40,099 nt of DNA from Candidatus Sysuiplasma superficiale (lineage in GTDB: Archaea; Thermoplasmatota; Thermoplasmata; Sysuiplasmatales; Sysuiplasmataceae). A program made the position numbers and the translations under genes. Positions 1-8,500 of this stretch are shown here, one piece after another. Location of the stretch: contig JAGVSJ010000015.1 in assembly GCA_019720975.1 (NCBI GenBank), positions 1 to 40,099 on the forward strand. The letters run 5' to 3'. A model generated the notes under the pieces. That model was not told the DNA's origin, searched no databases, and was given only the letters and a program-made list of their open reading frames with translations. Position 1 is the first letter of the stretch. Every line of letters begins with the position of its first letter.

Positions 1-604
1 ACGGATCGTCAAGGTCATGGACCATGTCCACCCTGTAACCATGGTGCCTGTAGTATCCGCTGTATTCAGCCTCATCATCGAATTTAAGGGAGCGGATGTC
101 CGTCGCATCCTCTCCCACCCTCCTGCCAATCTCAACGCCCATGGAGGATGCAGCACGGACGCACTCTGCCACTATTGCATGAAAGAGTTCATGCAGCCTG
201 CTGTCACCGATGCGCTCATTTATGAACTCGCGCAGTGTCTCGTACACCGGCTTTTCACGGAAGCCGAGACGCTTCCAGCCGTTGTCGCCGACAACGGCAC
301 AGAAGGCATCACTTATGTTCCGCCTTCCGCTCATGCACATGAATGCGAGGAAACGCATCCTGGGCACGAGTCTGTCCCTGACAGTTTCGAAGCGTCTGTA
401 TGCCCTTTCCATGAAGGGCACCAGCCCTTCACAGTTCAGGTGCGAGCAGAACTCTATCGCAGGCACCGGTGTGCCGGCTGTGGCATCCCTGAACTGCAGG
501 GATGCGACAAGTTCATCCAGTCTTGTGCTGTCCTCATCGGACAGCATCAGTTCCTTTCTCCGCCAATAGTTTCTTATTCTACCATCTACATCCATTTCCG
601 ACAT
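1..604 (-). CDS. Transposase, N-terminal part (cut by the window edge)
   Basis: The minus strand is open from an ATG at 604 to the window edge, giving 201 residues without a stop. The N-terminal two thirds are helical and rich in Arg and Glu. The end reads GEDATDIRSLKFDDEAEYSG followed by YYRHHGYRVD. This resembles the first catalytic-Asp region of IS4/IS5-like DDE transposases, where DxT-type motifs precede a segment of the form D-x-E-A-x-Y-x-x-Y-Y. I assign the DDE class by this resemblance only; the exact IS family and the remaining catalytic residues lie outside the window. The ribosome binding site (GGAGAGG, 616-622) lies in one arm of a perfect hairpin. The plus-strand frames over the same bases lack any recognisable motif. 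Confidence 0.65.
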   Translation of the reverse strand, partial: MSEMDVDGRIRNYWRRKELMLSDEDSTRLDELVASLQFRDATAGTPVPAIEFCSHLNCEGLVPFMERAYRRFETVRDRLVPRMRFLAFMCMSGRRNISDAFCAVVGDNGWKRLGFREKPVYETLREFINERIGDSRLHELFHAIVAECVRAASSMGVEIGRRVGEDATDIRSLKFDDEAEYSGYYRHHGYRVDMVHDLDDP

Positions 605-615
605 GCGTTCTATTA

Positions 616-646
616 CCTCTCCGGGATTTCATCCATCCCGGAGAGG
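616..646 (-). promoter_or_regulatory. Hairpin covering the transposase ribosome binding site
   Basis: Positions 616-627 and 635-646 form a perfect 12-bp inverted repeat with a 7-base loop. On the minus strand the 3' arm contains GGAGAGG, which ends 11 bases before the transposase ATG at 604. A transcript that reads in from outside would fold and hide this site. Such sequestration is known to limit transposase expression in IS10 and IS50; its action here is inferred. On the plus strand the same hairpin is followed a few bases later by a short T run, so it could also terminate transcription. Confidence 0.5.
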
Positions 647-753
647 ACATGTCTTTTTGATCGAAAAATGTACCGGTCACTGACTTTGTTCTGCAACTGG
701 CGGTTTCAAATATAAGATCCTCAAATCTTTATGACCCCGAACTCAAATTAGTC

Positions 754-827
754 TGGGCCCAGTCGGATTTGAACCGACGACCATCTGGTTATGAGCCAGA
801 CGCTCCACCAGACTAAGCTATGGGCCC
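754..827 (-). tRNA. tRNA with CAU anticodon (elongator Met, or Ile2 with modified C34)
   Basis: The minus strand folds as a complete 74-base cloverleaf: acceptor GGGCCCA/TGGGCCC, a 4-bp D stem, anticodon stem TCTGG/CCAGA with loop CTCATAA, and T arm GTCGG-TTCAAAT-CCGAC. The discriminator base is A and CCA is not encoded. The anticodon is CAU. The anticodon stem lacks the three consecutive G-C pairs of initiator tRNAs, so it is not the initiator. The GGGCCC acceptor start is also common in archaeal isoleucine tRNAs, so an AUA-reading tRNA-Ile2 with agmatidine at C34 is possible. There is no intron. Confidence 0.93.
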
Positions 828-850
828 TCCCAAGGCTCATTATAATGTGA

Positions 851-860
851 TGTAAATACC
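851..860 (-). promoter_or_regulatory. Candidate TATA box of the tRNA gene
   Basis: The minus strand reads GGTATTTACA centred about 28 bases before the mature tRNA 5' end, the usual spacing of an archaeal TATA element. A second AT-rich stretch, CATTATAATG, lies closer to the gene. Confidence 0.35.
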
Positions 861-978
861 TTTTGTCTGAGGTTGATGGCTGTTTTGGGCCCCGAACACC
901 TGACGACCTGGAAGAATCTCATAGCTTCAACCTTACTTTAAGCGGACCACATCCCTTCAATACTGCCTGACGCACACG

Positions 979-986
979 ATATATAA
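979..986 (+). promoter_or_regulatory. TATA box of the FSR-like transporter gene
   Basis: The sequence ATATATAA is a near-ideal archaeal TATA element. Initiation about 26 bases downstream would fall near 1009, between the possible GTG start at 998 and the ATG at 1022. This favours the ATG. Confidence 0.55.
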
Positions 987-1021
987 GCGATAAGACTGTG
1001 ATATGCAACAGGAATGATTGG

Positions 1022-2236
1022 ATGAAGTACGACAGACGTTCCCTCATTTTCACTTCAATGGCGCATTTTGCCAACGACGGAAATTTCTTTCTCTTCCCTG
1101 TTCTCATACCTTTCTACTCCTCTCTTCCAGGCGTATCGCTGGTGGGACTTGGTTCAGTCGCGATAATTTACAATGTTCTTTCAGGACTCCTGAGCACGCC
1201 GATTGGTGCCATTGCAGACAGGATAGACAGAGATGCTTTCCTCATCTTTTCAGGAATGTTTTTGAATGCCTCTTCAGTTGTACTCTTCGCCCTGCCCTTC
1301 CTGTATCCCCGCCTCCTCTACGTGTTCGTTATATCAGGATCAGTGGTTCTGGGCTTCGCTCAGTCGTTCTATCACCCGATTGGTGCGGCCATAATATCCA
1401 TTGCAAATCCCGGGGAAGAATCTTCTTCGGTTATGGGGGTGAATTCGGCATTCGGAAGCCTCGGAAGGGCAATGACACCTTACGTCATATCGTTTGCAAT
1501 ACTCCTGATCGGCGGTTTCGATGGCCTGACGTCCTTTTCGCTCTACCTCTTCCTGATTGCTGCCGTGACTTTTGCAGGACTGCGTACCTTCTCCAGAAGG
1601 AATTCAGGCAGAAAGGTTGCAGGAAAAGCAGACGGCAGGGCAGCCGGTGAGTTTCACAGCTACGCCGGCTTCATCTATCTGCTGACTGCGATAGTATTCA
1701 TCCGATCGATGTTCATGCTCGCTGTCACCACATATATACCGGAGTACATGAGCGACATATACCAGAGCAAGCACATCATGAGCATTGTCCTCACCGCCGG
1801 ACTTCTCATAGCTGTGCCTGGCGGGCCCCTCTTCGGAAGGATAACTTCACTCAAGGGAGGAAAATTCACAATAATACTGACATCCGCACTCTCGGCACTC
1901 TTCTTTGCCGTATTCCTCCTCACACGTTCGGTGCTTGTCTCCGGTCTTGCTTATGCCGTATTCGCCGCAACTGCGTTTACAGGCTTTCCGGTTCTTCTCG
2001 GATATGTCGGAAATGTCGTTCCAAACAGATATTCTGCGACGTCCAACGCCCTTGTCTGGGGCATAGGTAACACACTCGGAGGGGCTGCGGGAATAGCCGT
2101 TCTCACACTGATGCTCCTCATCATGCCTCTTTCCTATTCTCTCTGGCTGATGCTTCTGTTTGCCGTTGTTTCGCTTGCAATGACGCCGTTTCTTCCGGGA
2201 AGGAAAGATGCAGAGGCGGATTCAGTGACTGAATGA
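1022..2236 (+). CDS. MFS exporter, fosmidomycin-resistance (FSR) type
   Basis: A 404-residue integral membrane protein with about 12 hydrophobic helices, the usual length and shape of the major facilitator superfamily. The loop after helix 2 reads GAIADRIDR, matching the conserved G-x-x-x-D-R motif. Helix 4 contains FYHPIGAAIISI followed by GVNSAFGSLGRAMTP. The HP motif in this place is typical of Fsr-like exporters, which pump small toxic compounds out using the proton gradient. Substrate is unknown. A GTG at 998 is in frame, but the TATA box at 979-986 would place the transcript start after it, so I chose ATG 1022. The gene stands alone and converges with the zinc-ribbon gene, 23 bases from its stop. 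Confidence 0.85.
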   Translation: MKYDRRSLIFTSMAHFANDGNFFLFPVLIPFYSSLPGVSLVGLGSVAIIYNVLSGLLSTPIGAIADRIDRDAFLIFSGMFLNASSVVLFALPFLYPRLLYVFVISGSVVLGFAQSFYHPIGAAIISIANPGEESSSVMGVNSAFGSLGRAMTPYVISFAILLIGGFDGLTSFSLYLFLIAAVTFAGLRTFSRRNSGRKVAGKADGRAAGEFHSYAGFIYLLTAIVFIRSMFMLAVTTYIPEYMSDIYQSKHIMSIVLTAGLLIAVPGGPLFGRITSLKGGKFTIILTSALSALFFAVFLLTRSVLVSGLAYAVFAATAFTGFPVLLGYVGNVVPNRYSATSNALVWGIGNTLGGAAGIAVLTLMLLIMPLSYSLWLMLLFAVVSLAMTPFLPGRKDAEADSVTE

Positions 2237-2259
2237 TGGATTATTGAGAATCGCACTGT

Positions 2260-3873
2260 TCAGACGCTGACCGCGGGACCGGATCCTCTCCTGACCGAAT
2301 CGAACTGCTTTCGGAGGATGCTGATGTAGCGCAGTGCATCGTCATACTTTCCATCATTGTATGTTACACTCGCCTGTTTCAGAATTGCAATCAGATCGCC
2401 GACCTGGAGGCCGCTTATCTTTGCATCTATGATCTCATTCTTTGCTCTGGTCATCTCATTTGAAAGCTTTGAGGGCAACGCCTTCATCAGGGAGTCCCTG
2501 GACTGCTTTGCCAGCAGCAGAGCCGAACTCCAGTCGCCCGTCGCGAGATGCTTCTTTGATTCGTTGAATATCATCCTTGATCCGTCATAATCTATACCGA
2601 GCTCGTCTGCGCAGTTGAGCAGTTCTTCAAGATTGCCTATCATCTCCTGGGCCTCGCCGTACTGCGAAGCCCTGGCCGAAAGTTCAGACTGGAACTGCTT
2701 CACAATTGCCTGCGCCTCACCGTACTGTCCGCTCTTCGAGAGTGTGGCGACATCCCTTATCTTCATTTCCAGGAATTTCTTCCTTTCCTGACCGAAGTTC
2801 TCAATCTCCACCTGTTTGCGCATTATCTCTATCCTTTCACTGAAGTAACCCTGAATGGATTCCTCGATGGAGGTCTTTGCAAGTTTGACATACTTTTCCG
2901 CTTCGGTGTTGCTGCCCTTCTGAAGCAGCTCAAGCGCCTTGTCGAGATACTGCTTTCCCTGGGTTATTTCTGCGCTCACCGAACCGGCGAACTTCAGCAC
3001 CTCCCTTATTCTCTCCACTGTTGACCGCATTGACGCCGCATCGAATAAGGCTGCGGACATGCTGTTGCCTGGAGAAGGGGACGATGAGGGTGAAGGCTGA
3101 CTGCCGACCGGTCCGGCATTATCCGCCTGCAACAACGACTCTTTCGGAGGAACGGCTGCGTTCTCCTGCGAAACGCCCCTGGGCTCTTTTTTTCTTCTGC
3201 CTCCTCTGAATAGAGAGAAACGGCTCTTCCTTTCCCTTTCCGCGCCTCTCTCCGGAGCGTTCTCCTTCCCTGCACTCGAAACAGCGGGCGGATTGACCGT
3301 TTCAGAAAACGCTGTTTCACTCTTTTCCCGGGCAGGCGCCACTGATTCGGTGAGCCTGCTTTCATTTTCATCAGGCCCCTTCGGGGGTGCCCCGGCACCT
3401 GGCGATTTATTGCTGAAAGACTGTTCAACCTCATCTATCACCTGTTCTGGCGTGGATGGTTCACGGTCAAATGCGAATTCCGACAGATCAGGAGGTGCCG
3501 CCGGTTCCACAGGCGGAACCGATTCGACAGATTTTGGCACATCTTCAGCTACGGCAGCATCATCCTCGCTCAGGAACTCAACACCGCAGCTCGGGCACCT
3601 GTTTGCATCCGACGGCACCTGGGCGTTGCAGACAGGACATTCGAAAATAACGTTGTCGTCCGGAACGCTTCCGGTCTGTGACGAAAATTCGACGCCGCAT
3701 TTCGGACACTTGGTGTCCTGCTCAAGAAGTTCGTTGCCGCACTCAGGGCATACGAAGACAGACTTCGAACCGCTGCCGAGAATCGAGAGATCCGCGCCGC
3801 ATACGTCACAGGTCTGTGAACCGCGGTTTATCTTTGAATCGCATACAGGACACACGTCATCGGGACTGGTCAT
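2260..3873 (-). CDS. Triple zinc-ribbon protein with disordered linker and helical C-terminus
   Basis: A 537-residue soluble protein with three layers. Residues 8-25, 42-59 and 79-96 are three zinc ribbons with paired CxxC knuckles (C8/C11/C22/C25, C42/C45/C56/C59, C79/C82/C93/C96). Residues about 105-270 are Pro, Ser, Glu and Lys rich and likely disordered. Residues about 275-530 are helical with heptad-like stretches, in the style of coiled-coil or tetratricopeptide-like repeats (for example the EAEKYVKLAKTSIEESIQGY region). No enzyme motif is visible. Ribbon arrays with a helical tail are common in Thermoplasmata, but I know no assigned function; a scaffold or nucleic-acid-binding role is a guess. 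A promoter with TATA element lies at 3912-3919. ATG 3873 follows TGAGGAT at a suitable distance. Confidence 0.8.
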   Translation of the reverse strand: MTSPDDVCPVCDSKINRGSQTCDVCGADLSILGSGSKSVFVCPECGNELLEQDTKCPKCGVEFSSQTGSVPDDNVIFECPVCNAQVPSDANRCPSCGVEFLSEDDAAVAEDVPKSVESVPPVEPAAPPDLSEFAFDREPSTPEQVIDEVEQSFSNKSPGAGAPPKGPDENESRLTESVAPAREKSETAFSETVNPPAVSSAGKENAPERGAERERKSRFSLFRGGRRKKEPRGVSQENAAVPPKESLLQADNAGPVGSQPSPSSSPSPGNSMSAALFDAASMRSTVERIREVLKFAGSVSAEITQGKQYLDKALELLQKGSNTEAEKYVKLAKTSIEESIQGYFSERIEIMRKQVEIENFGQERKKFLEMKIRDVATLSKSGQYGEAQAIVKQFQSELSARASQYGEAQEMIGNLEELLNCADELGIDYDGSRMIFNESKKHLATGDWSSALLLAKQSRDSLMKALPSKLSNEMTRAKNEIIDAKISGLQVGDLIAILKQASVTYNDGKYDDALRYISILRKQFDSVRRGSGPAVSV

Positions 3874-3911
3874 CAGTTTAATCCTCAGTCCGTATCATTT
3901 TTGACCAGCGC

Positions 3912-3919
3912 ACATATAC
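3912..3919 (-). promoter_or_regulatory. TATA box of the zinc-ribbon gene
   Basis: The minus strand reads AAGTATATG here, about 43 bases before the ATG at 3873. Initiation would be near 3889, leaving a leader of about 16 bases that contains the TGAGGAT ribosome binding site. Confidence 0.45.
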
Positions 3920-4496
3920 TTTTTGTAATGAGTTTCTACTCGAGTAAGTCAGCTTCTCCACGCCGGACATCCGAACATTGAAGTTGTGTGTGCTACGGGC
4001 CTGATTGTGAGAAAGCGGCAAATGGAAGAGGTCGGCGGCGGCAGCCCGATGCAGCAGGCACGGCGCACCCTCCATGTTGCTCGAGATGTTCATGTCTGCA
4101 TCCGGCTCAAGACGGCTGTTCATGCATCTGGAAATTGAGCCGATGATGATACTATCGATGCGCAATTGTCCCTGACATTCACGGGATGCATTTCCGGCCG
4201 AAAACAAATCGCATGTCTGCCCGAACAATGTGCCCTGTTTGATGTGTGGGATTGCAGCTGCACTTGCCGTCGTGACATTGACATTCAGAAGATTTTCCGG
4301 TGGCAGTTCCGTTCGTCGGCCGGATTCGCCGCATCGTGGGCGATAACAGCAGGGAATACGGTTGAAATTCCAGCTGAACACACAATGTTCACAAAAATCA
4401 TGCAGGAGTAAACAACGCATTTCAGGCAGGTGCATACCGGCCGGAGGTCCTTGCTCTCCTGTCCGCCGGAAACAGGTGCAGTCCGTGATAGGGCAG
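3920..4496. other. Long stretch with no recognisable gene
   Basis: About 580 bases between moaA and the zinc-ribbon promoter. A minus-strand frame stays open from 4507 to 3878 (209 codons) and overlaps the moaA stop by 11 bases. Its product is a Cys-, Arg- and Ser-rich patchwork without family motifs, and its codon pattern does not look like that of the neighbours. Other frames are shorter and equally featureless. I see no tRNA, no strong hairpin and no repeat. It may be a decayed gene, a noncoding RNA or simply spacer. Confidence 0.4.
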
Positions 4497-5489
4497 TCAT
4501 CCGCCAATCTGAGACATTGCCTCGAGCGTCGCGCTGCTCGTCCTCCCTATACCGAGATGGTGCATGTCGGGCTTCCACCTGATGCATTCCCGGAGCATCG
4601 CTGACACCCCTTCGACTCCGCCTCCCTGCCTTATGACAGAAAGCAGGTCGAACATGTCGTCTCCGAAGAGGCACATCCTCAGTTTGCCCTTTGATGTTAT
4701 GCGCACCCTGTTGCACCTTTCGCAGAAATTGCCGCTCAGCGGTGTGATGAAACCTATCTTCGACTCATAGCCATCGACGTCGTAGTAGACGGCAGGCCCG
4801 TTCCTTTGAGCCTGTGTGCTCGGTGTGAGCCTGAATTGCCTTTCGATCTCCCTGCGTGCAAGGGCAGCAGGCAGAAACAGGCCGGGCTGGAATGAAACGT
4901 TGCTTGACAGGGGCATCATTTCGATGAAACGTATGGTGTAGGAGTTCTCAAGGGCAAAACGTGCCAGTTCCACCAGTTCCCGGTCGTTGACACCCTTCAT
5001 CAGTACGGTGTTTATCTTGACAGGGCGCATACCTGCATCCGCTGCAGTCCGCACACCCTCGATCACCCTGCTCAGCTCTCCTCCCCTTGTTATTTCCCTG
5101 AATCTGTCAGGGTTGAGGGAATCGATACTGACATTTACCCTTGTAACTCCCGCATCCGCAAGATCCCAGGCATGGTCCTTCAGGAAGATACCGTTTGTGG
5201 AAAGCGGTATGTCTTCAATCGCAGGGATTGCCGAAAGTTCGGAGGCTATGTCCGCAACGTCCGGTCTTGTCAGCGGTTCTCCCCCGGTGATACGGACCAC
5301 CCTCGTTCCCAGACTGGATGCTGCCTTTGCAATTATGCCTATCTCCTCGGGTGACATGAGCTCCGTCCTCTTTGTGAATCGAATGCCTTTCGAAGGCATG
5401 CAGTAGACGCAACGGAGATTGCAGCTGTCAACAACAGATACCCTGAGGTAGGTTATCCTCCTGCCGAGGCTGTCCGCAAGGGTGTTCAC
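4497..5489 (-). CDS. moaA: GTP 3',8-cyclase MoaA (molybdenum cofactor synthesis)
   Basis: This 330-residue radical SAM enzyme converts GTP to 3',8-cyclo-7,8-dihydro-GTP, the first step of molybdopterin synthesis. The SAM-binding [4Fe-4S] motif is C23-x3-C27-x2-C30, followed by GGEP at 69-72. The second, substrate-binding cluster is C256, C259 and C273 within NFCERCNRVR. The protein ends in the conserved Gly-Gly needed for activity. Length is normal for the family. The start is GTG 5489; an upstream ATG is out of frame. It follows the Lhr gene by 55 bases but appears to have its own AT-rich box near 5514-5523. No other molybdopterin gene is in the window. Confidence 0.95.
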   Translation of the reverse strand: MNTLADSLGRRITYLRVSVVDSCNLRCVYCMPSKGIRFTKRTELMSPEEIGIIAKAASSLGTRVVRITGGEPLTRPDVADIASELSAIPAIEDIPLSTNGIFLKDHAWDLADAGVTRVNVSIDSLNPDRFREITRGGELSRVIEGVRTAADAGMRPVKINTVLMKGVNDRELVELARFALENSYTIRFIEMMPLSSNVSFQPGLFLPAALARREIERQFRLTPSTQAQRNGPAVYYDVDGYESKIGFITPLSGNFCERCNRVRITSKGKLRMCLFGDDMFDLLSVIRQGGGVEGVSAMLRECIRWKPDMHHLGIGRTSSATLEAMSQIGG

Positions 5490-5490
5490 A

Positions 5491-5508
5491 CATCATATGA
5501 TGCATCAT
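5491..5508. repeat. Two overlapping 12-bp palindromes before moaA
   Basis: CATCATATGATG (5491-5502) and ATGATGCATCAT (5497-5508) are each perfect palindromes and share six bases. The 18 bases are thus three alternating CATCAT/ATGATG hexamers. They lie directly before the GTG start and over the likely transcription start of moaA. An operator for a dimeric regulator, or a pair of mutually exclusive RNA hairpins, are both possible. Confidence 0.5.
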
Positions 5509-5544
5509 CCCAATGAAATAGTTGTCCATAGTTTTTCGCGCTTT

Positions 5545-8500
5545 TCAGCGGCCGGGGTGCGTCCTTTCGTAGAAGCCGACAACATCCCATTCCTCCTCTC
5601 TTGGAACAGCCCTCTTCCTCACTATGACGCCCATCTCGGAAGCGAGCTCCTGCACCATGTCCTTTATATCTTCCCTCCCTTCAAACTTCTCAATCCGCAC
5701 CTCATTGTCCCTGATCCTTCCCTTGAACGCGCCTGCTATTTCAGGACCGTCGAAAACAATGTTTGCGGATGTCATTCCGAAAAGCCTCTTGGAGTCCTCG
5801 GAGAACAGGAGAGACAGCCTGTCTTCCTGTGTCGCTATGAAACGTCTTGAAAAATGCGCATTCCTGAGTAGCTTCACGTCCTCCGGCAGTATCCAGTAGA
5901 GTGTGTCGCTTCCCTTTTCCAGGTACCCCTTCCTGAGCTTTCCTTTCTCCTCCATTACTGAGAGCATATCCCTGATCTGCCTCATCCCCAGTTCCGACTT
6001 CATCATCTTCGAAAGCTGTTCGGCCGTCAGCGCCCCGAATTGCCTGAAGAGCTGGTATGCCACCATCTCAAGTGCCTCAGACCTTTCAAGGTCCGCGCGC
6101 TGTATTGCAACGTACTGCCTGTTTCCGTCCAGAGCAATCATGGACTTTCTGAACAGTGTCCTCAGAGCCGACTGGGTTGAAAGCTTTGACATGTTGGAAT
6201 ACTGCAGTATCTGCTTCCTGCTCACCGGACCGTAACTCTCGATTATCTCATACACATGGTTTTCAACCCTGCTTGTTCTGGCCGATCTGGCAGCCCTGCA
6301 CACGGATGCCCAGTGGATGTCAGTGTACGCAGAATGTTCCGGTATTATCTGTGCAAGCAGCAATCTTCTCTCCCGCATCTCGAAATCCATGGACAGCATT
6401 CTGCGCACCCTCAGCATCGCTTCGTAGTTTCCGCGGAGGCCAATTAGACTGGATATGGCCTCGGAGACGTCGTCGAACTGCTCCTCCAGGTGCTGTTTCT
6501 GAAGCGTGAGCGACACAATCCTCTCCCTGTCGAAAGAAACCTCCAGAACATCGCCCAGTACAAGCATTCCGTTGACCCTTCTGAAACCCTTTGAAGTGAA
6601 AGCGGACAGGGCATCCCCGCGAAGGCTGTCTGCAGTGGAGGAATTCACCTCCCTGATACGGAGTATATCGTATCCGAACTGGGAATAAAAGCCGTGAAGC
6701 CTGATGATGGATGAGACCACACCCTCCGTATCCGCCTCGCCGGTGAGGTTCAGCTGGCGCAATTCCACGCAACCTGCCATCACCCATATCTCTGCAATCC
6801 CGGCCACTCTTCCCTTCTGTATGATTGGGTAGAACCAGCCTTCGCCGTACTTGGATGCGACCTCCGCCCACAGCGGCTGCACATACGGGTCGAGTATTGA
6901 GAGTATGTATGTGCCGTCGCCGGAGGCTGTGCTGCCGTCGATAAGATCTAGCTCATCAGCCATGACAAACATATGGTTGGATGCGTCACCGACAACTATC
7001 CTGACAGCACCGACAGCTTCGGCGGCCTGATCTATGTCCATATCCCAGAAGCCCGTCTCTGAACGTATCTCCCCTGAGCGTATCGGACCGAGTCCCCTGA
7101 TCACCCTCTCAATTATCCTCAATCTGGCATTTTCCACATGAGAATCGCTGTCCAGATACGAATATACGTTGCGGCCGCTCCATTCCTCCCCCTCCTGGAA
7201 TTCCCTCTTGAGCCACAAAGCCCTGTCAATCCTGTCAATGATCTCCCTCCCCCTTTCCCTGCCCAGACCCAGTGCTGCCGCAAGTTCAGTTGAAGTTGCC
7301 TTTCCGAGCTCCCTTATCTTTTCGACAGCGGCACGCTCATCCTGGGACAGGTTTGAGTCACGGTAGGCGCTGACGAACAGCGGCACGTCCTCATCAAGAA
7401 CATACCGCACTCGCCCCTTCATGAAGCGCCCCATCAGGATTCGCCCCTCCCTTCTCATCGCCTCCCACTCTGTCGCACTGAATGACGGCACTCTGCTGAA
7501 AACATCAATGACTGTCCCCGCTGTCCCGAATCGCCTGAAATAATCGCTTATCGACTGAAGGGGCTGCAGGCTCTTCCTGAATAGATAGCGCTGTACGGTT
7601 GCATAATCATACACCTTGACTCCGGCGTTGTCGAGAGCGAGATAATCGCGTGTGAGCATATACTGCTCAACCTCCTCAGCAACAAAATATCCCTTCGAAA
7701 CAAGCCCTTCCGAAACAAGCTCCTCCGCCTTGGACACAATATCCTCGCATCTGAATCTGTACTGGAGCTCCTCTGCAGTCTGGGGGCCAAAAAACTCCAG
7801 CTGCCTGACGAGCATCTTTTCCAGGCTGCGGTCCCTGTCTGCTGTTCCGTGAGCGCTCCTTCTCCACATCCACCCGCTCTCGCTGTCGAGCTTCACACGC
7901 TTTGCAAGGTAGAGGCTCTCGAGCCTGTGCATTATTTCACTTGCCTCCTCCACCTGGATGGAAAGACTGCGTGCGATTTCCTTGATGCTGACATCTTCGG
8001 AGTCCAGGACAGACAGTGCCCTCTCCTCCTCTTCCGTCAGTTCCCTTCCCCTGCACATGGATGCGAACTCATCCTCCTCTTCCGGAGGGATGAAATATAT
8101 ATCGTCCAGCCAGATTGCGGACAGCTCCCCTCTTTCAAGAAGCGACAGTGCCCACTCCCTCACTGTTTCATGCGGTGCTCCTGTGAACAGATGTACGTTC
8201 GTTCCCCTCTCCTTCAGCATGATAAGCGGCCCCACCGTCCTCAGCAGCCCGGGCAGCTGTTCTCTTGCTTCAATTCTCGGGCGCTTTGCCCTGAAATAAC
8301 GCTCAACAACATCCGCCTCGAATCTGTATGCCCTGACATCCTTTCCCATCACCCTTGCAAGGACCTTCCTGTGCAGCTCCCTGAGCATGGAACTCTTGTC
8401 CTCCATGAGTATGACATCCGCTATGCCTGAAAGCAGTATGCCATGGGAAAATGGCGACGGAGTATCGGTGTAGCCGAAGGAATGCACCCGTCTCTTGCCC

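Noticed and set aside
17-715. A 232-codon plus-strand frame across the left end
   Set aside because: It lies antisense to the transposase frame, has no family motif, and its product is rich in His and Cys in no pattern. The minus-strand frame carries the transposase-like block.
754-827. Initiator tRNA-Met
   Set aside because: The anticodon stem TCTGG/CCAGA lacks the three G-C pairs next to the loop that mark initiators.
3293-3904. A 203-codon plus-strand frame
   Set aside because: Antisense to the zinc-ribbon gene. Its Ser/Gly/Thr-rich product merely mirrors the low-complexity linker.
7849-8430. A 193-codon plus-strand frame within the helicase gene
   Set aside because: Antisense to continuous Lhr coding sequence; no motif, and Cys/His/Pro-rich composition typical of shadow frames.
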